10,065 bases of DNA from Terriglobia bacterium (GTDB taxonomy: Bacteria > Acidobacteriota > Terriglobia > UBA7540). The stretch covers positions 1 through 10,065 of the forward strand of contig JAIQGB010000237.1 of NCBI GenBank assembly GCA_020072905.1, in the 5' to 3' direction. Positions within the stretch are counted from its first letter, which is position 1, and the number at the start of each line of letters is the position of its first letter. Both the position numbers and the translations under genes were made by a program. The notes under the pieces were generated by a model. That model was not told where the DNA came from. It worked only from the letters and a program-made list of their open reading frames with translations, and did no database searches. Of the stretch, positions 1 to 7,351 are shown piece by piece.

Positions 1-83
1 GGAGTGGCGGAACTGGCAGACGCACGAGACTCAAAATCTCGCGCTGCGTAAGCAGCATGGGGGTTCAACTCCCCCCTCCAGCA
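1..83 (+). tRNA. tRNA-Leu (anticodon CAA), 5' end cut by window edge
   Basis: Decodes UUG leucine codons. The anticodon stem is CGAGA (25-29) with TCTCG (37-41), around the loop CTCAAAA at 30-36, which puts the anticodon CAA at 32-34. A long variable arm with a GCTGC/GCAGC stem follows, as expected for a type II tRNA such as tRNA-Leu. The T arm is GGGGG (59-63), loop TTCAACT, CCCCC (71-75). The 3' acceptor strand CTCCAGC (76-82) is followed by discriminator A83. Its partner should be GCTGGAG, but the window starts at GGAG, so the first three bases lie outside. The 3' CCA is not encoded (GAA follows the discriminator), so it must be added by a CCA-adding enzyme. Confidence 0.95.
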
Positions 84-97
84 GAATGGGCGGGGGG

Positions 98-125
98 GCA
101 GGCCGTGTAGTGTGGGCCTGCTTTT
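98..125 (+). terminator. Intrinsic terminator after tRNA-Leu
   Basis: A perfect 7-bp stem pairs GCAGGCC (98-104) with GGCCTGC (115-121) around a 10-nt loop, followed at once by TTTT (122-125). It starts 15 bases after the tRNA 3' end, the right place to end the tRNA transcript. The G run before the stem could extend pairing by G-U with the T run. The T tract is short (four T, then CCC), which lowers confidence. It also argues that an open frame running from an ATG at 86 across this element is not the true start of the next gene. Confidence 0.6.
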
Positions 126-238
126 CCCATCAGGCACCGTGCGTGCTAGGTTTGGCGGCGTGGGTACCGCTTGTGAATCCGAGCGCTCCTTCGGCCGCAG
201 GGACCGAGCCAGCCGATGCTGGCCCTTCATCTCTGATC

Positions 239-242
239 GGAG
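239..242 (+). promoter_or_regulatory. Ribosome binding site supporting TTG start at 251
   Basis: GGAG lies 8 nt before the TTG at 251. This spacing is good, and it decides the start of the XRE-family gene in favour of TTG over the far upstream ATG at 86. Confidence 0.6.
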
Positions 243-250
243 CGTGCGAG

Positions 251-598
251 TTGGACAAAACCATTGGCAAGAAACTGCAACTGATCCGCATCGAAAAGGG
301 TCTGTCGCAGGGAGACATTGAGAAACGAACCGGACTTTTGAGAAGCTACCTGTCGCGGGTCGAGAACGGGCACACCATTCCCTCCCTCGACACCCTGGGG
401 AAAATCGCTGCGGCCCTTGAGGTGGGCGTCTCCGAGCTCCTCGAGGCGCCCGTGGGGGAGCGCGCCAAGACGGCCTCCCTGCTCGGAGACAAGCGTCAGG
501 CGCGTTTCTGGAACCTGATGAGGAAGTACGTCCCGCAGCTTAAAGAGCGCGACCGGCGGTTGCTGGTCGGCTTAGCCCGCCGCATGGTCGGCCGATAA
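251..598 (+). CDS. XRE-family helix-turn-helix transcriptional regulator
   Basis: Small (115 aa) cytoplasmic DNA-binding protein. Residues about 5-60 form a Cro/C1-type HTH: a GKKLQLIRIEKGLSQ first helix, then the GDIEKRTGL and YLSRVENG helices, and the usual xIPSLDTLGKIAAAL tail. The basic C-terminal part (about 80-115) has no second domain I recognise, and target genes are unknown. I start it at TTG 251 because GGAG sits 8 nt upstream and the HTH starts directly after. The frame is open back to ATG 86, but those 55 codons cross the tRNA terminator and read as low-complexity non-protein sequence. It stands alone: tRNA-Leu is upstream and hemL converges from the right. No prophage or partner antitoxin/toxin gene is adjacent. 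Confidence 0.85.
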   Translation: MDKTIGKKLQLIRIEKGLSQGDIEKRTGLLRSYLSRVENGHTIPSLDTLGKIAAALEVGVSELLEAPVGERAKTASLLGDKRQARFWNLMRKYVPQLKERDRRLLVGLARRMVGR

Positions 599-644
599 GC
601 CATCAAAAGCCGCGCGCTGGCGAAGTTTTTCTTTTGTCAAGGAT

Positions 645-672
645 CGACTTTTCCTCAGCATGGAAGGAGTCG
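645..672. other. Stem-loop between convergent genes
   Basis: CGACTTTTCC (645-654) can pair with GGAAGGAGTCG (662-672) around the loop TCAGCAT: ten pairs including two G-U, with one bulged A. It lies in the 146-bp gap between the convergent XRE gene and hemL, where a bidirectional terminator would be expected. Neither strand has a T tract directly after the stem, so intrinsic termination is doubtful. A T-rich run (TTTTTCTTTT, 626-635) lies upstream on the plus strand but is preceded only by a 3-bp GCC/GGC stem. The rest of this gap shows nothing I recognise. Confidence 0.3.
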
Positions 673-744
673 TGTCGAAAGTTCAGGCGGCTGCCGACCG
701 CGAATCCCTATTCCCTGCTGGCTCCCGGTCGTTCGGAGGCCTGC

Positions 745-2031
745 CTACTTCGCCAAGATGGCCATTGCCTTTCCCGCCGCCCGGAGGGTTTCCTTCACCT
801 CCTCGTCCCCATGGGCTGAGGAGACAAACGCCGCCTCGAATTGCGAGGGCGGGAAATAGATACCGCGCTTAAGCAGGCCGCGGAAGAACTTGGCGAAACG
901 CCCCGCGTCTGCTCTCTTGGCAGAGGAATAATCCGTAACCGCTTCGCCGGTGAAGAAGGCGGTGAACATTGAGCCGACCCGGTTGACGGTGAATGGCACG
1001 CGGCAGCGCGACGCCCGCTCCTTCAATCCCTCCGTCAGCTTTTCCGTGACGGCTTCCAGCCGTTCATAGAATCCCCGCCGGTGGATGATCTCCAGCACCT
1101 TCAGCCCCGCCGCGACCGCCAGGGGATTGCCCGAGAGCGTTCCCGCCTGATAGACCGGGCCCGTCGGCGCCACCAGATCCATCAGCGTGGCTATTCCGCC
1201 ATAGGCGCCGACAGGAAGCCCGCCGCCGATGATCTTGCCGAGCGTCGTCAGGTCTGGCTGGATCCCGTAGAGCTGCTGCGCTCCACCGAAAGCCACACGA
1301 AAGCCCGTCATCACTTCGTCGAAAATGAGCACCGTCCCCTGCTCGGCAGTGAGGGCGCGCAATTTCTCCAGAAATCCCGCGCGAGGCGGAATGCAGCCGG
1401 CGTTTCCCACCACCGGTTCCACGATCGCCGCGGCCAACTGGTGGCGGTGAATTCGAAAGGCCTCCTCGAGCGCCGCCGGGTCGTTGAAGGGAACGGTGAT
1501 CGTCAATTCTGCCAGGGCCCGCGGAACGCCTGGGCTGTCGGGGAGGCCGAGCGTGGCGACGCCCGAGCCCGCCTTCACCAGCAGGCTGTCGGCATGGCCG
1601 TGGTAGCAGCCCTCGAATTTGAGGATCTTCTCGCGCCCGGTGGCGGCGCGCGCCACGCGCAAAGCCGCCATCGTGGCCTCGGTTCCGGAATTCACCAGAC
1701 GCACACGCTGGATCGAAGGGAATGCTTCCTGGATGCGTTCGGCGAGCTCGACTTCCGCTGCCGTCGAGGCCCCGAAGCTGGTCCCCGATTGGAGCGCGCG
1801 GGCCAGTGCCTCCACCACCTCAGGATGGCAGTGGCCCACGATGAGCGGCCCCCAGGAGAGCACATAATCGATGTAGCTCTTCCCATCCACATCGGTGATC
1901 CGAGAACCCTTGCCGGACGCGATGAAGATCGGCTCGCCACCTACGGCGCGAAAGGCCCTCACCGGAGAATTCACTCCCCCGGGCATGAGGCTGAGGGCCT
2001 TGCGGAACAGTTCCTGGGATTTGCTGGGCAT
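745..2031 (-). CDS. hemL: Glutamate-1-semialdehyde 2,1-aminomutase
   Basis: PLP enzyme that moves the amino group of glutamate-1-semialdehyde to give 5-aminolevulinate, the last step of the C5 route to haem and other tetrapyrroles; cytosolic. From ATG 2031 it is 428 aa, the usual family length. Family signatures in order: LMPGGVNSPVRAF near the N-terminus, GTSFGAS, the phosphate-contacting NSGTEA (about 114-119), FEGCYHGHAD, the FDEVMTGFR segment whose Asp (about 238) contacts the PLP ring nitrogen, and the Schiff-base Lys (about 266) in TTLGKIIGGGLPVGAYGG. All key residues are present. A TTG at 2049 would add six residues. A GGGGAGG at 2058-2052 is only 2 nt from that TTG and 20 nt from the ATG, so the start is unsettled; homology to family N-termini favours ATG. 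It follows the reductase gene with 39 bp between, probably in one transcript. Confidence 0.96.
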   Translation of the reverse strand: MPSKSQELFRKALSLMPGGVNSPVRAFRAVGGEPIFIASGKGSRITDVDGKSYIDYVLSWGPLIVGHCHPEVVEALARALQSGTSFGASTAAEVELAERIQEAFPSIQRVRLVNSGTEATMAALRVARAATGREKILKFEGCYHGHADSLLVKAGSGVATLGLPDSPGVPRALAELTITVPFNDPAALEEAFRIHRHQLAAAIVEPVVGNAGCIPPRAGFLEKLRALTAEQGTVLIFDEVMTGFRVAFGGAQQLYGIQPDLTTLGKIIGGGLPVGAYGGIATLMDLVAPTGPVYQAGTLSGNPLAVAAGLKVLEIIHRRGFYERLEAVTEKLTEGLKERASRCRVPFTVNRVGSMFTAFFTGEAVTDYSSAKRADAGRFAKFFRGLLKRGIYFPPSQFEAAFVSSAHGDEEVKETLRAAGKAMAILAK

Positions 2032-2070
2032 GGTGTTTTGTGGGCGCAAAGCCTCCCCGCGCTCAGGAGG

Positions 2071-3294
2071 CTACTCGGGGGCGAGAGTGCCGAAGGGCCC
2101 TCTGCTCTCCCCCGTGCCTGGGCCGCCCCCATCGTCCGAGCGAGGAAACATGCCGGTGAGTGATTGGGCGCCGATCTCGACGAGCGAGGCTCCCAACCCG
2201 CGGTAGAGGCGCGGCAGCAGCCCCGCATAAGGTTGTGTGCCCTCGACCAGATCCTGGAGTAAATCCCTGACCAGATCGCTGCGGCGGCAGAGTTGGATCA
2301 TGCGAGTACAGAGCGTCTTGCCGAAAATATTACTGCGATAGTACAGGCCCGTGAGGCGCGCACCATGGGCGAGCTGCGACCCGCATTCCTCCCAGACCCT
2401 CTGCGGATAGACTGCCACCTCGCCCGCGGACAGGCATTCACCCAGCAATTCGCCTGACCGCATGGCGAAGTAAATTCCCTCGCCGGTGAGCGGGTCAACC
2501 AAGCCACTGGCGTCGCCCGCCAGCGCCCATCCATCCCCCGCCAAGCGCAGGTCGCTCCAGCTCGAAACCGTCAGCGCGGGAAGCAGGTGTGCGAACATCC
2601 GCGCGCCCCGGCGGCGGTAATCAAAGACCTCCATGAAATGGTGCAGGCGAGCTTGAACCTCGGCCATCTTTTCCTCCCCGACTTTGGCGCAAATCCCCAC
2701 GGAGAGATGATCCGGGCGCGGGAAGGCCCAAGCATATCCTTCGATGTTCTCAAGAAACTGCACGCGCAGAAGATCTTCGGCGCCCGGAACGTAATATCCG
2801 AAGGTCAGCATGAAGTCCTTCGGGGCGAGATCAGGCACCAGCGCCGGGCGCAGCCGGCTGCGCGCACCCGCGGCCAGGACGACGAAATCGGCCCGGTAAT
2901 TCCTCTGCCGGCCTGCGAGCTCCCACCCCGCCGCCGAGCGCTGGAGGCGCACGACCCGGTCCACGACGACCTCCGCGCCCGACCGCGCGGCACGCTCCAG
3001 GAGCCGTTGGTTCAGAACGCTTCGCGAGCAGACGGCGACCGGCCGGCGCAAGTGCAAGCGCACCGATTCTCCCGTCGCGGCAATGAATTCCGCCTGGCTG
3101 ATCCTTCTGGCCCCCACTGCCGCCTCAAGAAGAAAGGGGTAGCGCCGCAAGGCTTTCGCCGTCAGCCCGCCGCCACAGGGCTTTTCCCGGCCAAGTTTTT
3201 CCTCGAAGACCACAACGCGTGCGCCGCCTCGCGCGAGCCTTTCCGCTGCCATCGCACCCGCCGGACCACCGCCGATTACGGCCACGGTGTTCAT
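2071..3294 (-). CDS. Geranylgeranyl reductase family FAD-dependent oxidoreductase
   Basis: Predicted flavoprotein of the geranylgeranyl/digeranylgeranyl reductase (ChlP/BchP-like) group, which reduces double bonds of isoprenoid chains; 407 aa from ATG 3294. Visible: the Rossmann FAD motif VAVIGGGPAGAMAAERLA (residues 4-21) ending in FEE, the family's KPCGGGLT motif (38-45), the hydrophobic ADFVVLAAGARS strand, and the second FAD motif GDASGLVDPLTGEGI (260-274). The C-terminal 20 residues are Gly/Pro-rich and likely disordered. The frame is open 31 codons further upstream, but ATG 3294 starts directly before the dinucleotide fold and has GGGGAG 10 nt upstream. The substrate cannot be told: menaquinone side chain, polyprenyl lipid or a (bacterio)chlorophyll tail are possible. 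Neighbouring hemL hints at tetrapyrroles, but no other pigment gene is in the window. Confidence 0.88.
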   Translation of the reverse strand: MNTVAVIGGGPAGAMAAERLARGGARVVVFEEKLGREKPCGGGLTAKALRRYPFLLEAAVGARRISQAEFIAATGESVRLHLRRPVAVCSRSVLNQRLLERAARSGAEVVVDRVVRLQRSAAGWELAGRQRNYRADFVVLAAGARSRLRPALVPDLAPKDFMLTFGYYVPGAEDLLRVQFLENIEGYAWAFPRPDHLSVGICAKVGEEKMAEVQARLHHFMEVFDYRRRGARMFAHLLPALTVSSWSDLRLAGDGWALAGDASGLVDPLTGEGIYFAMRSGELLGECLSAGEVAVYPQRVWEECGSQLAHGARLTGLYYRSNIFGKTLCTRMIQLCRRSDLVRDLLQDLVEGTQPYAGLLPRLYRGLGASLVEIGAQSLTGMFPRSDDGGGPGTGESRGPFGTLAPE

Positions 3295-3304
3295 CGCATC
3301 GGCA

Positions 3305-3310
3305 CTCCCC
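3305..3310 (-). promoter_or_regulatory. Ribosome binding site of the reductase gene
   Basis: GGGGAG on the minus strand, 10 nt before ATG 3294. It fixes that ATG as the likely start rather than one of the upstream in-frame codons (to 3387), which would overlap the divergent rfaE2-like gene. Confidence 0.5.
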
Positions 3311-3321
3311 AAACGCAGAAT

Positions 3322-3750
3322 TTGAAGCGTCGCGCCCGGCGCGTGGTCTTCACCAACGGCTGCTTTGACCTGCTGCATCCCGGCCACACGCGGTATCTGT
3401 CCGAGGCGCGCGAGCTAGGCGATGTCCTGATCGTCGCGGTGAATAGTGACGCGAGCGTCCGCGCCATCAAAGGCCCCGGGCGGCCCATCTTCCCCGAGGC
3501 GGAGCGCGCGGAGATCCTGGCGGCCCTGGAGGCCGTGGATTACGTCACCATCTTCGACGACCTCACGCCGCAGGCGGTGATTGCTCGCATGTTGCCCAAT
3601 GTGCTCGTGAAAGGCGGCGACTGGAGCCCCGATGAGATCGTGGGGCGCGAAGAGGGGGAAGCTGCCGGCGGTCAGGTGGTCTCGATTCCGGCCGTCCCGG
3701 GCCACTCCACCTCAGCGATTATTGAGGCCGCGCTCAAACTCTCCGGATAG
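3322..3750 (+). CDS. rfaE2: D-glycero-beta-D-manno-heptose 1-phosphate adenylyltransferase (RfaE2/HldE C-terminal type)
   Basis: Cytidylyltransferase-fold enzyme that joins heptose-1-phosphate to AMP to make ADP-heptose for LPS inner core. It matches the C-terminal half of E. coli HldE as a stand-alone protein. Signatures: RRVVFTNGCFDLLHPGH with the nucleotide-binding HPGH at residues 19-22, AVNSDASVRAIKGPGRP, ERAEILAALEAVDYV, VLVKGGDW, and HSTSAII (128-134) in place of the ISSTxII motif. From TTG 3322 it is 142 aa, about 15-20 residues short at the N-terminus compared with usual stand-alone forms. No ATG or GTG is usable in frame between the antisense of the reductase gene and the conserved core, and no clear SD precedes TTG, so the start is uncertain. 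The kinase partner (RfaE1) is not here. mfd starts 15 bp after the stop. Confidence 0.88.
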   Translation: MKRRARRVVFTNGCFDLLHPGHTRYLSEARELGDVLIVAVNSDASVRAIKGPGRPIFPEAERAEILAALEAVDYVTIFDDLTPQAVIARMLPNVLVKGGDWSPDEIVGREEGEAAGGQVVSIPAVPGHSTSAIIEAALKLSG

Positions 3751-3765
3751 CCGCGTCCAGTTCCG

Positions 3766-6700
3766 ATGCCAGAGCTACGCTCCCTTCTCCAAGCCGTCTT
3801 CGATCATCCGGCGTTCCGCGCTGCCTGCGCGGCGGCTGAGACACGACCGGCCGGAGAGCAACCAGGCCTGACGCTCTCTGGCCTGACCAGCGCGGCGAAA
3901 GCGCTCGTCGCCGCAGGACTCGCACACCAAGTCGCGCGGCCATTGATCGTTCTCACCGCCGATAACGAAGCGGCGGACCGTCTCCGCCGCACGGCTGCAA
4001 CTGTTCTGGAATGGCTTGAGCCGGGCACGGGCGCCACAGTCAACGTTCTGCCCGCCGTGGACTCGGCGCCTTACGAGGGTCGCTCGCCGCACCCCGAGAT
4101 CTCCGAGAGGCGCGCCGTTGCTCTCTGGAATCTGGCGCGCGGGCGCACGCGGATTCTCTTCGTTCCGCTTGCCGCGGCTCTGGGCCGCTTTCGCGAGAAA
4201 TCCTATTACGGCTCGCTCGCCCTGGAGCTCAAGGTCGGCGACGAAGTAAGCCTCGAGGACCTCTCTGAGCACCTCGTGGCGGTCGGCTATGAGCCGGGCG
4301 AGCCCGTGGAGAGCCCGGGGCAGTTCTCCCTGCGCGGCGGCATCGTGGATGTGTTCCCACCGGAAGCGAATTGGCCTTTCCGGCTGGAGTTCTTCGGCGA
4401 CCGGATCGAGTCGCTCCGCGAATTCGATCCGAGCACGCAGCGCTCGCGCGGCCGGGCGGCGGCGGTGCTGCTGCTCCCCTTCGCGGAGACACGACGCTCC
4501 CCGCGGTTGTTTGACAGGCTCGTGGAGGTCCTTGGCGCGCGCCAGAATCTGCAGGCAGAACCCGACTGGGCCGCGGAATACTCCGGCCCGTTCCCGGGCT
4601 GGGAATTCTTTGCGCCTCTTGTCGAACCGCACACTCAAACGCTGCCTGCCCTTATGGAAAGGCCGCTGCTCATTTGGGATGAGCCTGTCGAGCGCAGGGG
4701 CCAATTGCGTCAAATCCTGGAATCCTGGGCGGCCTCGTATGATGAAGTTCGGGACGTCGTGCCGCCGCGTCCGCAGCCCGAGGAAATCTTCCTGACCCGA
4801 GAGGAGTTCCTGAAAAGCGTCGAAGGGACGCCGCAGATTTCCCTCCAGGAATTGGCGGTCGACGATCCCGGGCTGGCGAGTGAATCGTCCCCCAGGTTGT
4901 TACACCTGGCGACCCAGCCACCGCCGAGATTCCACGGGGCGGTCAAGACTCTGGTCGAGGATCTCCGCGCACGGCGTGCGCAAAGCGAATCCGTCACCGT
5001 CGTCCTGCCCACGGCGGGCAAGGCCGACCGCTTGCGCGAAATCCTCGCCGAGTACGATATCCCCTATGGAGCCGTCGAGGCGATCCGCGAACCGCCCGTA
5101 GGATCCGACGCAAGCGCAGCGGAGACGGTCAAACCCGTTCTCATCGCGCGCGGGGATCTGGACGAAGGCGTCGTCTTCCCCGACTTGCGGCTGGTCCTTC
5201 TTTCCGATGCCGAGCTGTTCGGCGAATTCGCCTGGGGTGGCCGCGGCCGCCGCGAGCGCTCCGCCGTTGCCAGCTTCATCTCCGATTTGAGTGACCTCAA
5301 GGCGGGGGACTACGTTGTGCACGTGGACCACGGCATCGGTCTCTACCAGGGCCTGCGCCCGTTGGAAGTGGAGGGAGTGCGGCGTGATTTCATGCTGCTG
5401 ACCTACCAGGACGAAGCCAGGCTCTACGTCCCCCTCGAGCGGCTCGACCTGGTCGAGAAATACCGGTCAAGCGGCGACGGCGCCAAACCGCAGCTCGACC
5501 GCTTGGGCGGCGCCACCTGGGCGCGCACCAAAACCCGCGTCAAGCGCGCGCTGCGCGACATCGCTCAGGAACTGCTCCACCTTTACGCCGAGCGCAAGAT
5601 GCACCCCGGCACAGCCTTCACCGCCGACACACCCTGGCAGAAGGAGTTCGAAGACACTTTCGAGTTTGAGGAGACGCCGGACCAGATCACCTCCCTCGCC
5701 GAAATCAAGCGGGACCTGGAAACGCCGCAGCCCATGGACCGGCTGCTTTGTGGCGACGTGGGCTATGGGAAGACGGAGCTCGCCATGCGCGCCGCCTTCA
5801 AGATCGTGCAGGACAGCCGGCAAGTGGTGCTGCTCGCGCCCACCACGGTCCTGGCCTTCCAGCACTTCGCGACCTTCCGGCAACGCTTCGCGGCGTTCCC
5901 GGTGCGGACCGAGATGCTCAGCCGCTTCCGCTCCGCCGCCGAGCAGAAGAAGATCGTCGCCGATGCCGAGGCCGGAAGAGTGGACATCCTCATCGGCACC
6001 CACCGCCTGCTCTCGAAGGACGTCCGCCTGCGCGACCTTGGCCTCCTAATTGTGGACGAGGAGCAGCGCTTCGGCGTGGCGGCCAAGGAGAGACTCCGCA
6101 AACTTAAAGCGAGCGTTGATGTGCTGACGATGTCCGCCACGCCCATCCCGCGGACGTTGCACATGTCGCTGGGCGGACTGCGCGATCTTTCCGTCATTGA
6201 GACGCCGCCGCGCGGCCGCCTGGCGATTCAGACCGTCGTCGCGGCCTTCTCCGATGGCCTGATCCAGTCGGCGATCCTCCAGGAGATGAACCGCCAGGGC
6301 CAGGTTTTTTTCGTGCACAACCGGGTGGAAAGCATCTGGAGCATTGCCGCGCTCATCCAACGTCTTGTGCCCACCGCGCGCGTCGGGGTCTCGCACGGGC
6401 AGATGGGCGAAAAGGAACTCGAGCGCGTGATGCTCAAATTCATGGAAGGTGGGTACGACGTTCTGGTATCGACGGCCCTGATCGAAAACGGCCTCGACAT
6501 CCCACGCGCCAACACCATGATCGTCAACCGCGCGGACCGCTTCGGCTTGGCCGACCTTTATCAACTCCGGGGGCGCGTGGGACGTTCGAACCGCCGCGCC
6601 TACGCCTATTTCTTGATCCCCGGTGAGGAGACTCTGACGCCCACGGCTAAGCGGCGACTCGCGGCGCTCAAGGAATTCTCCGACCTCGGCGCGGGGTTCC

Positions 6701-7290
6701 GCCTCGCCGCACTCGACCTGGAGTTGCGCGGCGCGGGCAACGTGCTGGGCGCGGAACAATCGGGCCATCTCAACGCCATCGGCCTCGATCTCTATCTGAA
6801 GATGCTCGACGAGACCGTGGCCGAGCTCAAGGGCGCCGCGCCCCGCCCCGAGGTCCGCACCACGCTCAACCTGGGGCTCGATATCAAAATCCCCGCGAGC
6901 TACATCGCGGACGAAAGCCAGCGCCTGCGCATGTACAAGCGCATTTCGGGGCTGGCGACGCTGGAGCAACGCGGGGACCTGGAAGCGGAACTGACCGACC
7001 GTTACGGCGCGCCGCCGCCTTCCCTGGCGAATCTGCTCGACTACGCCCTGCTCAAGTCCGCCGCCGAGCAGTTGTGGATCCAGTCCATCGAGCGCAAGGC
7101 AGACGCCATCTGGCTAAAATTCCACCCCGAGGCTCCGGTGGCGCCGGAGAGATTGACGCAGTTTGTGCGCCGACGGCGCGACGCCAGCCTCCGTCCCGAC
7201 GGCACCTTACGCTTTCGCCTGGCCGCGCCGGACGGGGAATTCTTCGCGGAGATTGGAAACGTCTTGCAGGAACTCCAGCCGCGGCATTAA
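3766..7290 (+). CDS. mfd: Transcription-repair coupling factor
   Basis: ATP-driven dsDNA translocase that removes RNA polymerase stalled at lesions and recruits UvrA; 1174 aa, close to E. coli Mfd (1148). The N-terminal UvrB-like region shows GQFSLRGGIVDVFPP (about 186-199) and the RLEFFGDRIESLREFD strand. The RNA-polymerase-interacting CarD-like domain starts at LKAGDYVVHVDHGIGLYQGL (511-530) and runs to about 566. The SF2 motor has Walker A GDVGYGKT (663-670), the Walker B box DEEQ (764-767), motif III SATPIPRTL (790-798), VSTALIENGLDIP (901-913) and GRVGRSNR (936-943). The RecG-like translocation motif follows, with R988 and Q998 in LRGAGNVLGAEQSG. The C-terminal TRCF domain ends the protein. 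Everything looks intact. ATG 3766 gives a normal N-terminus; the SD is weak. It lies 15 bp after rfaE2 and 61 bp before the SurA-like gene, so it is probably part of a longer transcript. Confidence 0.98.
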   Translation: MPELRSLLQAVFDHPAFRAACAAAETRPAGEQPGLTLSGLTSAAKALVAAGLAHQVARPLIVLTADNEAADRLRRTAATVLEWLEPGTGATVNVLPAVDSAPYEGRSPHPEISERRAVALWNLARGRTRILFVPLAAALGRFREKSYYGSLALELKVGDEVSLEDLSEHLVAVGYEPGEPVESPGQFSLRGGIVDVFPPEANWPFRLEFFGDRIESLREFDPSTQRSRGRAAAVLLLPFAETRRSPRLFDRLVEVLGARQNLQAEPDWAAEYSGPFPGWEFFAPLVEPHTQTLPALMERPLLIWDEPVERRGQLRQILESWAASYDEVRDVVPPRPQPEEIFLTREEFLKSVEGTPQISLQELAVDDPGLASESSPRLLHLATQPPPRFHGAVKTLVEDLRARRAQSESVTVVLPTAGKADRLREILAEYDIPYGAVEAIREPPVGSDASAAETVKPVLIARGDLDEGVVFPDLRLVLLSDAELFGEFAWGGRGRRERSAVASFISDLSDLKAGDYVVHVDHGIGLYQGLRPLEVEGVRRDFMLLTYQDEARLYVPLERLDLVEKYRSSGDGAKPQLDRLGGATWARTKTRVKRALRDIAQELLHLYAERKMHPGTAFTADTPWQKEFEDTFEFEETPDQITSLAEIKRDLETPQPMDRLLCGDVGYGKTELAMRAAFKIVQDSRQVVLLAPTTVLAFQHFATFRQRFAAFPVRTEMLSRFRSAAEQKKIVADAEAGRVDILIGTHRLLSKDVRLRDLGLLIVDEEQRFGVAAKERLRKLKASVDVLTMSATPIPRTLHMSLGGLRDLSVIETPPRGRLAIQTVVAAFSDGLIQSAILQEMNRQGQVFFVHNRVESIWSIAALIQRLVPTARVGVSHGQMGEKELERVMLKFMEGGYDVLVSTALIENGLDIPRANTMIVNRADRFGLADLYQLRGRVGRSNRRAYAYFLIPGEETLTPTAKRRLAALKEFSDLGAGFRLAALDLELRGAGNVLGAEQSGHLNAIGLDLYLKMLDETVAELKGAAPRPEVRTTLNLGLDIKIPASYIADESQRLRMYKRISGLATLEQRGDLEAELTDRYGAPPPSLANLLDYALLKSAAEQLWIQSIERKADAIWLKFHPEAPVAPERLTQFVRRRRDASLRPDGTLRFRLAAPDGEFFAEIGNVLQELQPRH

Positions 7291-7351
7291 GATGGGTGAG
7301 GCTGCAGTCGAAGCTCCAGGGGTTCGAGCGCCCGCAAAAGGTCGGCTTGGA

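Noticed and set aside
86..250. Upstream ATG at 86 as start of the XRE-family protein
   Set aside because: The extra 55 codons cross a tRNA terminator hairpin and do not look like protein, while TTG 251 has a GGAG at 8 nt and begins the HTH domain.
1..250. tRNA-Leu as an integration site next to an XRE regulator (prophage or island edge)
   Set aside because: No integrase, no visible duplicate of the tRNA 3' end, and the following genes are ordinary housekeeping genes.
608..636. Terminator at GCC...GGC followed by TTTTTCTTTT after the XRE gene
   Set aside because: The T-rich tract is good but the stem is only about 3 bp with a 4-nt gap before the T run.
1081..2163. 360-codon plus-strand open frame opposite hemL
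   Set aside because: Lies antisense to a clear hemL; Arg/His/Gly-rich translation without motifs, typical of GC-rich antisense frames.
2587..3321. Long plus-strand extension upstream of the rfaE2-like core
   Set aside because: It is antisense to the reductase gene, with composition unlike the enzyme; only the part from about 3322 matches the family.
6046..6969. 307-codon minus-strand open frame opposite mfd
   Set aside because: Fully antisense to conserved Mfd motor motifs, with no recognisable domain.
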